64,000 bases of DNA from an uncultured Christensenellaceae bacterium (GTDB lineage Bacteria; Bacillota; Clostridia; Christensenellales; UBA3700). The notes under the pieces were generated by a model, which saw only the letters and a program-made list of their open reading frames with translations, did no database searches and was not told the DNA's origin. A program made the position numbers and the translations under genes. Below are positions 8,040 through 16,077 of this stretch, piece by piece. The first letter of the stretch is position 1. Each line of letters starts with the position of its first letter. The stretch spans positions 62,001 to 126,000 of the forward strand of contig CALWKW010000005.1 of assembly GCA_944381365.1 (NCBI GenBank), written 5' to 3'.

Positions 8040-8092
8040 CGACACTCCTGCTCAGTCACATACACAAAGTATGCTCCTGTTGCACTCGGTCT
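8040..8092. repeat. Dispersed 53-bp intergenic repeat (copy 2)
   Basis: It matches 4909-4961 at 50 of 53 positions, including the CATAC-ACAAA-GTATG hairpin. The flanks also give a loose inverted repeat (T-rich left arm, A-rich right arm), but without the GC-rich outer arms of copy 1. It lies between metA and the methyltransferase, 39 bases before the latter's start codon. Confidence 0.7.
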
Positions 8093-8131
8093 TTAAAAAT
8101 CAAAAATCACAGCACTCTTGAAGAGGTATAA

Positions 8132-9433
8132 ATGGAAATAGCTAAATTGATAAAAGAAATAATGAGGACTGAAGGATTAAATCAGAAAGATTTTGCAAAA
8201 AAAATATTTTCTAACGAATCACAAGTTTCTGATTGGATAAGTGGAAAAAGTAAACCAAGCCATAAAGATGTTAAATTAATAGCAGAATATCTTAATATTG
8301 ATTGCAATAAACTTTTAGATTTAGCTTCCGAACTAGTAAGCCCTATTACAAAACATAACAATAAATATACCGTTGTAGATTTATTCGCTGGTGTAGGTGG
8401 GTTAAGTTATGGATTTTCACATAATAAAAATTTTCAAGTGGTTTTAGCAAATGAATGTGAAAAGGATATAGCAAAAGCTTATTCTCTGAATTACCCTGAT
8501 GTTTATATGCTTAATGCTGATATAAAGGAAATTGATGAAAATTTTATAAAAAAACTACTGCCTTTTCAAATAGATGTCATTATAGGAGGACCTCCTTGTC
8601 AATCATATTCAACATTAGGTAAAAGAAAAAACGATGCAAAAGCATATCTGTTTGAAGAATATTGCAGGATATTAGAAATATTGAAACCTAAGATATTTAT
8701 ATTTGAAAATGTTATGGGTTTATTAAGTATGAAAGGCGGAAAACTTTATGAGGAGATAAAAAAATCTTTTGAGGCAATAGGATATTTTCTGCAAGAAAAG
8801 GTACTAAATGCCGTTGATTTTGGTGTGCCAGAAATAAGAGAAAGAGTTATTTTAGTAGGTACAAAAGAATATAACGATTTTGAATATCCTAAGCCTACGC
8901 ACGGAGTTGGGGAAGGATTAAAACCATATGTTACTATAGAAAACGCATTAAGTGATTTGCCTGTTTTAGAAAGCGGGCAAGAAAAAAAAGAATATAGCAA
9001 TCAACCAATGAATGATTTTCAAGAATTTGTGCATGATTGTGAAAAATTAGAAGATAATATTTCACCTAAAAATGGAGAAGTATTAATAAAAATAATGAGA
9101 GCATTGCCTGATGGTGGTAGCAAAAAGGATTTGCCTGAAGAACTTAGACCTAAAAGTGGGTTTGGGAATACATATGCAAAAATGTGGTGGAAAAAACCTG
9201 CCCCTACAATAACTAGAAACTTTGCTTGTCCTTCTTCATCTAGATGTATACATCCAAGAGATTCAAGAGCTTTATCGACAAGAGAAGGGGCGAGACTCCA
9301 GAGTTTTCCAGATAGCTATAAGTTTTATGGTTCGACCACAATGAAGAATTTAGAAATAGGTAATGCAGTTCCTCCTTTATTATCAATAGCATTAGCAAAA
9401 CAAGTAGAGGTATATTTAAAGAAAAAAAGATAG
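8132..9433 (+). CDS. DNA (cytosine-5) methyltransferase with N-terminal HTH domain
   Basis: This 433-residue enzyme begins with an XRE-type helix-turn-helix (about residues 1-68). The C5-methyltransferase core follows: motif I VVDLFAGVGGLSYGF (81-95), motif IV GGPPCQSYS with catalytic C156, motif VI FENV (191-194), motif VIII in the segment VPEIRERVILVG, and motif X GNAVPPLLSIALA. It methylates cytosine in an unknown target and protects against the HNH endonuclease encoded convergently downstream. The N-terminal HTH is typical of methyltransferases that repress their own promoter. Base composition is visibly more AT-rich than the flanking genes, a sign of acquisition. Confidence 0.93.
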   Translation: MEIAKLIKEIMRTEGLNQKDFAKKIFSNESQVSDWISGKSKPSHKDVKLIAEYLNIDCNKLLDLASELVSPITKHNNKYTVVDLFAGVGGLSYGFSHNKNFQVVLANECEKDIAKAYSLNYPDVYMLNADIKEIDENFIKKLLPFQIDVIIGGPPCQSYSTLGKRKNDAKAYLFEEYCRILEILKPKIFIFENVMGLLSMKGGKLYEEIKKSFEAIGYFLQEKVLNAVDFGVPEIRERVILVGTKEYNDFEYPKPTHGVGEGLKPYVTIENALSDLPVLESGQEKKEYSNQPMNDFQEFVHDCEKLEDNISPKNGEVLIKIMRALPDGGSKKDLPEELRPKSGFGNTYAKMWWKKPAPTITRNFACPSSSRCIHPRDSRALSTREGARLQSFPDSYKFYGSTTMKNLEIGNAVPPLLSIALAKQVEVYLKKKR

Positions 9434-9449
9434 GATATCCTATCTTTTT
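9424..9449. terminator. Bidirectional terminator between convergent M and R genes
   Basis: A perfect palindrome (AAAAAGATAGGAT mirrored) spans 9424-9449. It overlaps the methyltransferase stop codon (9431-9433) and has A- and T-tracts on both sides, so it can end transcription of the methyltransferase and the endonuclease from either direction. Confidence 0.85.
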
Positions 9450-9458
9450 GTTTCAATT

Positions 9459-10184
9459 TTATATATCAGTAGGATTTTTTCCATTAAATTTTTTATACAG
9501 TCTTGAATAAATCTCTTTTTGAATTTCTAATGAGCATTTATCAATAATAATAGGATTTGCAATTTTTACAACTCTGCCTTTTTTATCATAAATCCAATAA
9601 TTTTCATCAGGTCTGTTACATTTTTCACATTGAGGAATCACATTTCCTTCAATCAATGGCTTGTTTGGATTCATATGTCCTTTTTGCAATTTGGTAATAG
9701 TATTAGGCCAATGTAAATTAGGTTCTCCTTCTTTAGAACCACAGGTAGCACAACGATAATTATAGCTGGCTTTTAAAGTTTCCCAATAATCATTGTTTAT
9801 GCAGTCCAATCTTTTCTCTCCAGTAAATCCTGGATAATTTGTTTCTAAAGTTACAAGTTGATATTCACCATGTTTTAGTTCGTCAGAGCATGTATCATTT
9901 CTTGTTCCAGAGATAATATACCAACCACTTTGAGCACCTAAATGTCTTGCTTGTTGGACATCGTTTACTTCGGGGTAATATTCTTTTATAAATTTTGTTA
10001 ATTCAGTTTTTGTATATTTTCTAGTATTAGGATAGTTTTGAGATAAAAAAACCAAAATCAATGCACCTTTTGTATAACCCTTTTTTGATTTTAGTTTGGG
10101 AAGTTTTACATTTTTATCTTTAAGAAATTTGTTATAATATTCTTTTATTAAATTGTATTGATTTTCGATATATGAATCTTCCAT
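9459..10184 (-). CDS. Predicted type II restriction endonuclease, HNH type
   Basis: This is a 241-residue protein whose C-terminal half holds a treble-clef HNH-like site: CATCG (first zinc pair), LQKGHMNP with the expected catalytic histidine, then NVIPQCEKCN (second zinc pair) and a terminal asparagine/histidine region. The N-terminal half is probably the DNA-recognition part and is not recognised. I start it at 10184, where AAGGAG lies upstream and the ATG is one base after the stop of the controller gene; the upstream in-frame ATG lies inside that gene. Convergence with a C5-methyltransferase and coupling to a C-protein identify it as the R gene of a restriction-modification system. Confidence 0.8.
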   Translation of the reverse strand: MEDSYIENQYNLIKEYYNKFLKDKNVKLPKLKSKKGYTKGALILVFLSQNYPNTRKYTKTELTKFIKEYYPEVNDVQQARHLGAQSGWYIISGTRNDTCSDELKHGEYQLVTLETNYPGFTGEKRLDCINNDYWETLKASYNYRCATCGSKEGEPNLHWPNTITKLQKGHMNPNKPLIEGNVIPQCEKCNRPDENYWIYDKKGRVVKIANPIIIDKCSLEIQKEIYSRLYKKFNGKNPTDI

Positions 10185-10185
10185 A

Positions 10186-10398
10186 TTAACTCTCCTTAAA
10201 ATTAAAGAAATCACTATATGATATATCTAAAGCTTTAACTATTTTTTCTAAAGTAGCTAAAGAGATATTTCTTCTCCCTCTTTCTACGCTTGTGATGTAT
10301 GTTCTGTCTAAGCCACAGTTGAATGCAAACTCTTCTTGACTTAATCCTTTTTCAATTCTTAGTTGTTTTATACGCTTACCTACAGATACTTGTAACAT
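10186..10398 (-). CDS. Restriction-modification controller (C) protein
   Basis: This is a 70-residue XRE-family protein consisting of a single helix-turn-helix domain. Key residues are LSQEEFAF (helix 2) and RTYITSVERGRRNISL (recognition helix), which match known C proteins in size and pattern. AAGGAG precedes the ATG. The gene sits directly before and is coupled to the endonuclease gene. Its promoter contains a near-perfect C-box. By family knowledge, C proteins first activate and then repress their own operon, delaying endonuclease synthesis until host DNA has been methylated. Confidence 0.9.
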   Translation of the reverse strand: MLQVSVGKRIKQLRIEKGLSQEEFAFNCGLDRTYITSVERGRRNISLATLEKIVKALDISYSDFFNFKES

Positions 10399-10431
10399 GT
10401 CTATCTCCTTTATTTATAAATATTATAATAT

Positions 10432-10464
10432 TGTGACTTAAATTACAACAGACTATAAGTCACA
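10432..10464 (-). promoter_or_regulatory. C-box operator of the restriction operon
   Basis: On the minus strand GACTTATAGTC (10461-10451) is identical in form to the classical C-box (GACT-N3-AGTC). A second, degenerate half follows, giving overall symmetry TGTGACTTA (10432-10440) / TAAGTCACA (10456-10464). A -10 TATAAT lies about 10 bases downstream toward the C gene, so the operator covers the -35 region, as expected for C-protein autoregulation. Confidence 0.8.
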
Positions 10465-10488
10465 TAATAATATAAATCAATCATCAAT

Positions 10489-10512
10489 CGCACTTTTTGA
10501 GTGCGGTTTTTT
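10489..10512 (+). terminator. Plus-strand terminator with no adjacent plus-strand gene
   Basis: CGCACT-TTTTG-AGTGCG is followed by GTTTTTT. The nearest upstream plus-strand gene that lacks its own terminator is metA at 8016, on the other side of the restriction-modification island. This hairpin may therefore be the displaced terminator of the methionine operon. Confidence 0.7.
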
Positions 10513-10545
10513 CACGCAAAAAGAGGGTGCGGCATACTATGAGGT

Positions 10546-11199
10546 ATGGTGTTTTGTTTTGAGGAAATGACGATTGAGGATATTCAGAAAGAGTACAGCG
10601 GAATTGTTTCGCAAAACGATATCCTCGTGCTTGCAAAGAGCGTGGCGGGAAGAGTGGATTTGCCAAAAGAGCTGAAAGGCAAAAGCGATATGATTTTAAG
10701 GCTTGCAAAATTTTCCTTGCAAAAGCAAATTACTTTGCTTGCAAATATCGAGGCTTGTATAGGCGAAAAAGTATATGACAGCGTGATAGTAATCGACAAA
10801 GGCAAGATATTGGGAGTGAGCGATTGCATCAATCCCGATGACAAGGCTATAAAAGGCGGAAACGCACTCAGATGTTATATGACGAGCATGGGCAGAATAT
10901 GCGTTTTTGTGGGCGGAGATATATGTTTTCCCGAGCTTTGGTCTTTTGCCGAAGGCAGCAGATATATCATTTCTTTAATAGACAGACACATCGATTCAGT
11001 GATTATTTCTTCAGCAAAAGCATTGGCGGTATATCTTGGCAAATATGTGCTTATTTGCGGTAATACTACAAAGATATGTATCAATCCTTACGGGAAAATC
11101 GAGAGCATAAAAAACGGCAGAATGACGGCATTTTATCTTCCTATGTCGCTGGCACTTGGCAAAAAACTCGGCAAGAGAATACAATTCGTGGAAGAATAG
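10546..11199 (+). CDS. Nitrilase-superfamily (carbon-nitrogen hydrolase) fold protein, catalytic residues lost
   Basis: The 217-residue product resembles nitrilases in the order YDSVIVID-x-GKILG, a G-R-I-C-V-F strand, then VGGDICFPELWSFAEGSRYI. In active nitrilases the last motif reads I-C-Y-D-x-x-F-P-E with a catalytic cysteine; here that cysteine is replaced by glycine. The usual lysine motif after the G-K-I-L-G strand is also absent (SDCIN). The protein is shorter than typical (about 260-280 residues). It therefore looks like a non-catalytic relative. Start choice is uncertain: no well-spaced ribosome binding site exists before the ATG at 10546 or the one at 10567. It precedes spoIIE in the same orientation, so a sporulation role is conceivable but unproven. 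Confidence 0.55.
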   Translation: MVFCFEEMTIEDIQKEYSGIVSQNDILVLAKSVAGRVDLPKELKGKSDMILRLAKFSLQKQITLLANIEACIGEKVYDSVIVIDKGKILGVSDCINPDDKAIKGGNALRCYMTSMGRICVFVGGDICFPELWSFAEGSRYIISLIDRHIDSVIISSAKALAVYLGKYVLICGNTTKICINPYGKIESIKNGRMTAFYLPMSLALGKKLGKRIQFVEE

Positions 11200-11277
11200 T
11201 CAAAGATATGTCAAAAGTAGACTTTTTGTCCTAAAATAAGTCAATAATGTCAAAGCATAATATTGTAATTTGTATTT

Positions 11278-13560
11278 ATGAAAATAAACAGTGCTTTGAC
11301 CTATATAAAAAATTATGTTTTTCTTGCCGTAATAATGGCGATATGTTGTCTATCAAGAATTGTCCCCGATTGCGGGGGATATGCTATGAGTATATACATA
11401 GCTTTGGTATATTGCCGTTATAGCATAGCGGTGCTAAGTCCGATATACTTGGCATTGTGTCTTATATTTGACCATACTCTGTCGGGTATAATATACGCAA
11501 TCGCTCCTGTCGTGATAATGCTGATTGCAAAATATCTTCACTATCTTTTTGCAAAACCTATGCGACTTTATGCCGTAATCGTATATTCAGTCTTGAGTGC
11601 ACTCCCTTTGCTTTTTGTGGATTTTCCCGTATATCTTAATCTGGAATATATTATCTATGCGATAAGCCTTGTCGTGGTATGTCTTTTGAGCTGTACGATA
11701 TGTTATGCTTTGGGCGTAAGGGGTATCGGCAGAATGCTCAGCGTAGACGAAATGATAGGCGGATTTGTGCTTTTGGCACTTCTGGCAAACGGCATTTATT
11801 TTATAAATATCTACGGATTCAGAATATATTATCTTTTGCTCGGTTTGCTTTTGCCTTATCTTTATCGCAACTTATCTCTTACGCAAGGCGTGGTGATAGT
11901 CGGTGCGATAGCCGTAGGCGGCGGACTTTGGAACAACGAACTTGCCATGGCCGGCGGCATTATCCTTATATTCCTCACTGCCTATGCCTTTGTCCAAAAC
12001 AAGTGGATTGCAGGAGTTTCGGCAATACTTACGCACATAATATGCGGATTGTATTTTGATATATTCGAAGGCAATTATTATTTGCATTTGGCGGGGTTTG
12101 CGGCAGGAATTTTGCTCAGTACATTGATAAGCGAAAAGCACATAAAAAAATTGCCTGCTTTCAAATCAAGCGGCGGAAGAGAAAGTGCCAAAGAACTCGT
12201 CAATCGCTCTAGACAGGATTTGGCAAGACGCATAGGACTTGTGTCGGGTGTATTCTATGAAATGTCAAATATATATTCAAAAGGAGTGGTCAAATATCCT
12301 TCTCCCACTCAAGCAGTCCCCAAGATAGCTCAGGAAGTAATACTCAAGACTTGTGCAGGCTGTATCAACAGAGAGTATTGCCAGAATCTTTTGGGAGCTC
12401 AGCAAAACAAAATCATCGAAGGCGTAATTTCCACCGTGCTTACATCAGGAAAAGCCACGATAGAAGATTTGCCTCAATATCTCTCTTCCAAGTGCATACA
12501 GCTTCCGGCACTGCTTGCAAATTGCAATCATCTTGCCTTGTCCTATGATATAAAATACACATCGGGCAAAGAATTCGAGGTAGACCAAAAACTTATGTCG
12601 GGACAGCTTCAGGGTGTAGGCGATATTTTGGGAGAACTCGGAGACGAGATAAAAAGCACCATAAATATTGATGACAAACTCGACAAAAGAATCGTAGAAG
12701 AATTGGGATACAACAACATTGTATGCAGCGATGTCATGACTTTGACAAAAAACGGCAAAAGCACCGTATCTTTGCTTGTGAGAGAAAGAGACAGAAACAA
12801 AAAAGCACTCTCGCAAGTGCTTACTAGACTTGTCAGAAGTCCTTTGGAAAAAAGCGATGAAAGAAAGTTGCCTGACGGCAGATATTGTCTTACATTCGTG
12901 GCTTCTCCAAAATATTCTTTGACCTATGCCACAGCCACAAGCACCAAGCAAGGCTCTGCTGCTTCGGGCGATACATACAGCGTGACAAAACTAAAAACCG
13001 ACAAGGTGCTGGTAGCTTTATGTGACGGTATGGGCAGCGGAACTAAGGCAAGAGAAGGCAGTCAGTCGGCACTCGATATGGTAAGTTCGTATTACAGAGC
13101 GGGCTTTGACAATATCAATTCTTTGTCGCTCGTCAACAGGCTTTTGAGCGTGGTGTCAAAAGACAGTTTTTCGGCACTCGACATGTGCGTGGTAGATTTG
13201 GAAATGGGTGTGGTGGACTTTATCAAGCAAGGCGGAGTGCAGAGCGTCATCAAAAGGCTTGACAGCATACAGATTATAGACAGCAAAGCATTGCCTCTAG
13301 GCATTGTCGAGGAAGCGAGAGCACAAGTCCAGCGACAGCTTTTGAGTGTGGGCGAAATGGTCGTAATGTTTACGGACGGAATAATGGAAACGCTCACTCT
13401 TAATGGCATAAAACATATATTGAATGCTTTGTCATCTCTAAATCCCAGACAGATTTGCGATGAAATAATAAATCAGGCAAAAGCCTTGGGACTCAATGAC
13501 GATGCGAGTGTTGTGGTATTCAGATTGTGTCCTATGCAATCGGCTGAGGGCAACAGATAA
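11278..13560 (+). CDS. spoIIE: Stage II sporulation protein E (PP2C-type serine phosphatase)
   Basis: This 760-residue protein has the SpoIIE plan: about ten membrane segments in residues 10-285, a central regulatory region (about 300-555) with a cysteine group (CAGCINREYC), and a C-terminal PP2C domain with metal-binding LCDGMGSGTKARE, GGVQSVI, MVVMFTDGI and NDDASVVVF. In sporulating Bacillota SpoIIE sits at the polar septum and dephosphorylates SpoIIAA, releasing sigma-F in the forespore. No Shine-Dalgarno sequence is visible before the ATG at 11278. Two TGTCAAA sequences (11209-11216, 11248-11254) are one base off the Spo0A box core TGTCGAA. Its presence suggests a spore-forming lineage. 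Confidence 0.93.
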   Translation: MKINSALTYIKNYVFLAVIMAICCLSRIVPDCGGYAMSIYIALVYCRYSIAVLSPIYLALCLIFDHTLSGIIYAIAPVVIMLIAKYLHYLFAKPMRLYAVIVYSVLSALPLLFVDFPVYLNLEYIIYAISLVVVCLLSCTICYALGVRGIGRMLSVDEMIGGFVLLALLANGIYFINIYGFRIYYLLLGLLLPYLYRNLSLTQGVVIVGAIAVGGGLWNNELAMAGGIILIFLTAYAFVQNKWIAGVSAILTHIICGLYFDIFEGNYYLHLAGFAAGILLSTLISEKHIKKLPAFKSSGGRESAKELVNRSRQDLARRIGLVSGVFYEMSNIYSKGVVKYPSPTQAVPKIAQEVILKTCAGCINREYCQNLLGAQQNKIIEGVISTVLTSGKATIEDLPQYLSSKCIQLPALLANCNHLALSYDIKYTSGKEFEVDQKLMSGQLQGVGDILGELGDEIKSTINIDDKLDKRIVEELGYNNIVCSDVMTLTKNGKSTVSLLVRERDRNKKALSQVLTRLVRSPLEKSDERKLPDGRYCLTFVASPKYSLTYATATSTKQGSAASGDTYSVTKLKTDKVLVALCDGMGSGTKAREGSQSALDMVSSYYRAGFDNINSLSLVNRLLSVVSKDSFSALDMCVVDLEMGVVDFIKQGGVQSVIKRLDSIQIIDSKALPLGIVEEARAQVQRQLLSVGEMVVMFTDGIMETLTLNGIKHILNALSSLNPRQICDEIINQAKALGLNDDASVVVFRLCPMQSAEGNR

Positions 13561-13630
13561 TTTGATATAAGGATTAATCAAAGCAATAAAATACTTTAAA
13601 AACAAAATACAAAACATATAAAAAATATTC

Positions 13631-13667
13631 ACAAACTCCGTTTTAAAAGACGGAGTTTGTTTATTTT
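13631..13667 (+). terminator. Rho-independent terminator of spoIIE
   Basis: ACAAACTCCGTTTT and the complementary arm ending GACGGAGTTTGT (13631-13660) form a perfect stem, followed by TTATTTT. Confidence 0.9.
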
Positions 13668-13753
13668 AAGACAATGTTTTTAAAAAAATTGTGAAAAAAA
13701 TGTGCAAAACTTTTTGATAGTGTGTAATTAATGAACCGCAAAAAATTTGCTAT

Positions 13754-13783
13754 TGAAAAGATAAGATAAATTATGATAAAATT
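13754..13783 (+). promoter_or_regulatory. Putative promoter of the MBL-glycosidase cluster
   Basis: TTGAAA (13754-13759), 18-base spacer, TAAAAT (13778-13783), 39 bases before the next start codon. Confidence 0.45.
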
Positions 13784-13822
13784 GTATTCAGAAAGTATAA
13801 AATTATAAAATCGGGGGCAATT

Positions 13823-14818
13823 ATGAAGAAAAAGGTTTTGATATCGGTATTCAGTACGCTCGGCGGACTGATACTGATTTTGGTGATTGTTTTTGCAAGT
13901 TTTTTCATAGCAGAAGCACAGAGAAGAGAAATTTTTGTATTTGCTGATAAAGCTATGGAAGAAAAGGGAAACCGCATTCATTTTCTCAACACAGGCGGAA
14001 GCGATGCCATACTTTTGGAAAGCAATGGTAAATTCGCTCTTATAGATTGTGCAGAGGACAGCGACAATCCGAGAGGATTTGAGGATTTGGAATTTAAGGG
14101 CTATGAAGATTTGGTAGTGGATTATGTCAAGCAAGTGGCAGGGAATGATGAAGGAAAAGTCTATCTCGAATTTATCTTGGGCACACATTCTCACTCTGAC
14201 CATATAGGCGGTTTTGATACACTTATACTCGATGAAGATATAGAAATCGGCAAGGCTTATCTCAAAGAATATGACGAAAGCAAGATAATGAAAAAAGAAG
14301 TCACAAAGTGGGACAACAAAGAAGTCTATGAACAGATGGTAAATGCTTGCAAAACAAGAGGTGTGGAAGTCATAAGCGATTTGCCAGAAGACGAGTTTTA
14401 TCTCGGAGAAATGAAGATAAAATTTTTCAACACGGATTATACTGATAAAACGAATATAGGCGAAAACGAAAATGCGGTCGGCACTTTGGTAGAAGTAGAC
14501 GGGCAAAAAGCATTTTTGGCAGGCGATATCAACAATATGATAGGTACAGAATCGGATATAAAGGACGAGGTAGGCAAAGTGGATTTGCTAAAAGCTGGAC
14601 ATCACGGATATATATTTTCTTCGACTCCTTCTTTTCTCTATACTCTTCGTCCCGAATTGGTCATTGTGACAAATGACACTTCTGTATCCAATTGGCGTCC
14701 CAGAATGAGCATGACTGCGGTGGGCAGCACTATTCTCGGCACCGTAAATTACAACGGAATTATAGTGGACTTCAAAGACGGCAAAATGAATGTATATAAA
14801 GACATTCACAGTGCCTGA
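13823..14818 (+). CDS. Membrane-anchored MBL-fold hydrolase (ComEC C-terminal-like)
   Basis: This 331-residue protein has an N-terminal membrane anchor (about residues 5-30) and an extracytoplasmic metallo-beta-lactamase domain. The metal site THSHSDHIGG (121-130) supplies the HxHxDH motif; further conserved elements are FLAGDIN and LLKAGHHGYIFSS. The order HFLNTGGSDAILLE at the start of the domain is typical of the MBL domain found at the C-terminus of the competence protein ComEC and in stand-alone secreted relatives. Substrate is unknown; nucleic acid or a phosphodiester is plausible by family. The glycosidase-like genes downstream are in the same orientation, with spacing of 34 and 91 bases. 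Confidence 0.8.
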   Translation: MKKKVLISVFSTLGGLILILVIVFASFFIAEAQRREIFVFADKAMEEKGNRIHFLNTGGSDAILLESNGKFALIDCAEDSDNPRGFEDLEFKGYEDLVVDYVKQVAGNDEGKVYLEFILGTHSHSDHIGGFDTLILDEDIEIGKAYLKEYDESKIMKKEVTKWDNKEVYEQMVNACKTRGVEVISDLPEDEFYLGEMKIKFFNTDYTDKTNIGENENAVGTLVEVDGQKAFLAGDINNMIGTESDIKDEVGKVDLLKAGHHGYIFSSTPSFLYTLRPELVIVTNDTSVSNWRPRMSMTAVGSTILGTVNYNGIIVDFKDGKMNVYKDIHSA

Positions 14819-14852
14819 TAATTGATATAAATACTATGATAAGGATGAATGG

Positions 14853-15986
14853 ATGAAAGATATTTTTGATTATCTCGGTGAAGATTTGGATGGTGCCGAT
14901 AAAGAACTAATAGATAGAGCCGTAGCCACTCTTTACGGCAATATTATCCCTGCGTGCGAAAGCGGAGTTTTTGGGAAAAACAGAGGCATTATGCCTTCGC
15001 CTTCCACATATAAAGGAGTGTGGAACTGGGATTCGGCATTTCATCTTTTAGCGATGAGTTATCTCGACAAAGATATAGCTCAAGAGCAGGCAAAGATAAT
15101 GTTTGAAAATATGCGTGAAGACGGAATGCTTCCCGATGTTATTTTCAACAACGGCAAAAAAGTCTTCAAATTTACAAAGCCTCCCGTATATGCTTCGTGC
15201 ATTGCCGAGGGCGACAGGATATCTCCCGATACCGATTTTTTGAATTACTGTTATCCCTATCTTGTACGCAATCTGAAGTGGTGGGAAGAATGCAGATATG
15301 ACGGAGTGCTTTTCGGATATAAAGTAAACGGCATGGAATCGGGCTGGGACGACAGCGTGAGATTTGTCTTCCCAAACAGAATAAAAAACATATATCCTGT
15401 GGATTGTAATTGTTATATGGCAGACTTTTACAAGTCTATGTCCTATATTGCCCAAAGACTTGACAAAAAAGAGGATGCGGAATATTATGACAAGAAGTCG
15501 GATGTTTTGGGCCAAAAGATAGAGGACATGCTTTTTGACAAAGAAAGAGGATTTTATGTCGACTATGATAAAAAAAGAAAAAGGTTTATAAAACAAAAAT
15601 CCATAGCAGGTTTTATGCCTTTGTATATAGGTGCCGCTACTGCCGAGCATGCAGAAAGCTGTATAGAGTATGCAAGGCAAAAAGAGGGATTCTATCCCTT
15701 GATGCCCACATTGAGCTATGATGACAAATCCTTTAAGGCCAATGGATATTGGAACGGACCATGCTGGCTCAATACGGCTTATTTTGCACTAAAAGGCATA
15801 TATGAATACGGTGCCGAGGAGCTTGCATTCGATATATGTCAGAATATCCTCGATATGGCAAGCAAGGAAAAGCAAAGCATATTCGAAAGATACGATTCAA
15901 AAACAGGCAAAGGACTCGGAGCCAGAGATTTTGGCTGGTCGGCGAGTTTTATAATTTTGCTTGAAAAACTTAAGTACAATAAATAA
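14853..15986 (+). CDS. GH63/MGH1-like (alpha/alpha)6 glycoside hydrolase
   Basis: This 377-residue protein has no signal peptide. Motifs of the GH63/MGH-like six-hairpin enzymes include GVWNWDSAFHL, the acidic segment MESGWDDSVRF, NGYWNGPCWLNTAYF, and a C-terminal block ending ARDFGWSASF. The length matches small bacterial mannosylglycerate-hydrolase/trehalase-like members rather than the large eukaryotic glucosidases. It should hydrolyse or phosphorolyse a short alpha-linked sugar or glycoside in the cytoplasm. The actual substrate cannot be read from sequence. It pairs with the next gene, which has the same fold class, so the two probably act on the same material. Confidence 0.75.
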   Translation: MKDIFDYLGEDLDGADKELIDRAVATLYGNIIPACESGVFGKNRGIMPSPSTYKGVWNWDSAFHLLAMSYLDKDIAQEQAKIMFENMREDGMLPDVIFNNGKKVFKFTKPPVYASCIAEGDRISPDTDFLNYCYPYLVRNLKWWEECRYDGVLFGYKVNGMESGWDDSVRFVFPNRIKNIYPVDCNCYMADFYKSMSYIAQRLDKKEDAEYYDKKSDVLGQKIEDMLFDKERGFYVDYDKKRKRFIKQKSIAGFMPLYIGAATAEHAESCIEYARQKEGFYPLMPTLSYDDKSFKANGYWNGPCWLNTAYFALKGIYEYGAEELAFDICQNILDMASKEKQSIFERYDSKTGKGLGARDFGWSASFIILLEKLKYNK

Positions 15987-16077
15987 CGGATAATTTGCGA
16001 AATGTATTTTAAATTATCCGCAAGACATTTTGACAAGATAAATTGAAAAAATACAAAGGTCGGGAAAAGGTGATATT

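Noticed and set aside
13661..14506. 281-residue open frame on the minus strand
   Set aside because: Antisense of the MBL-fold gene, running into its promoter region; no start signal.
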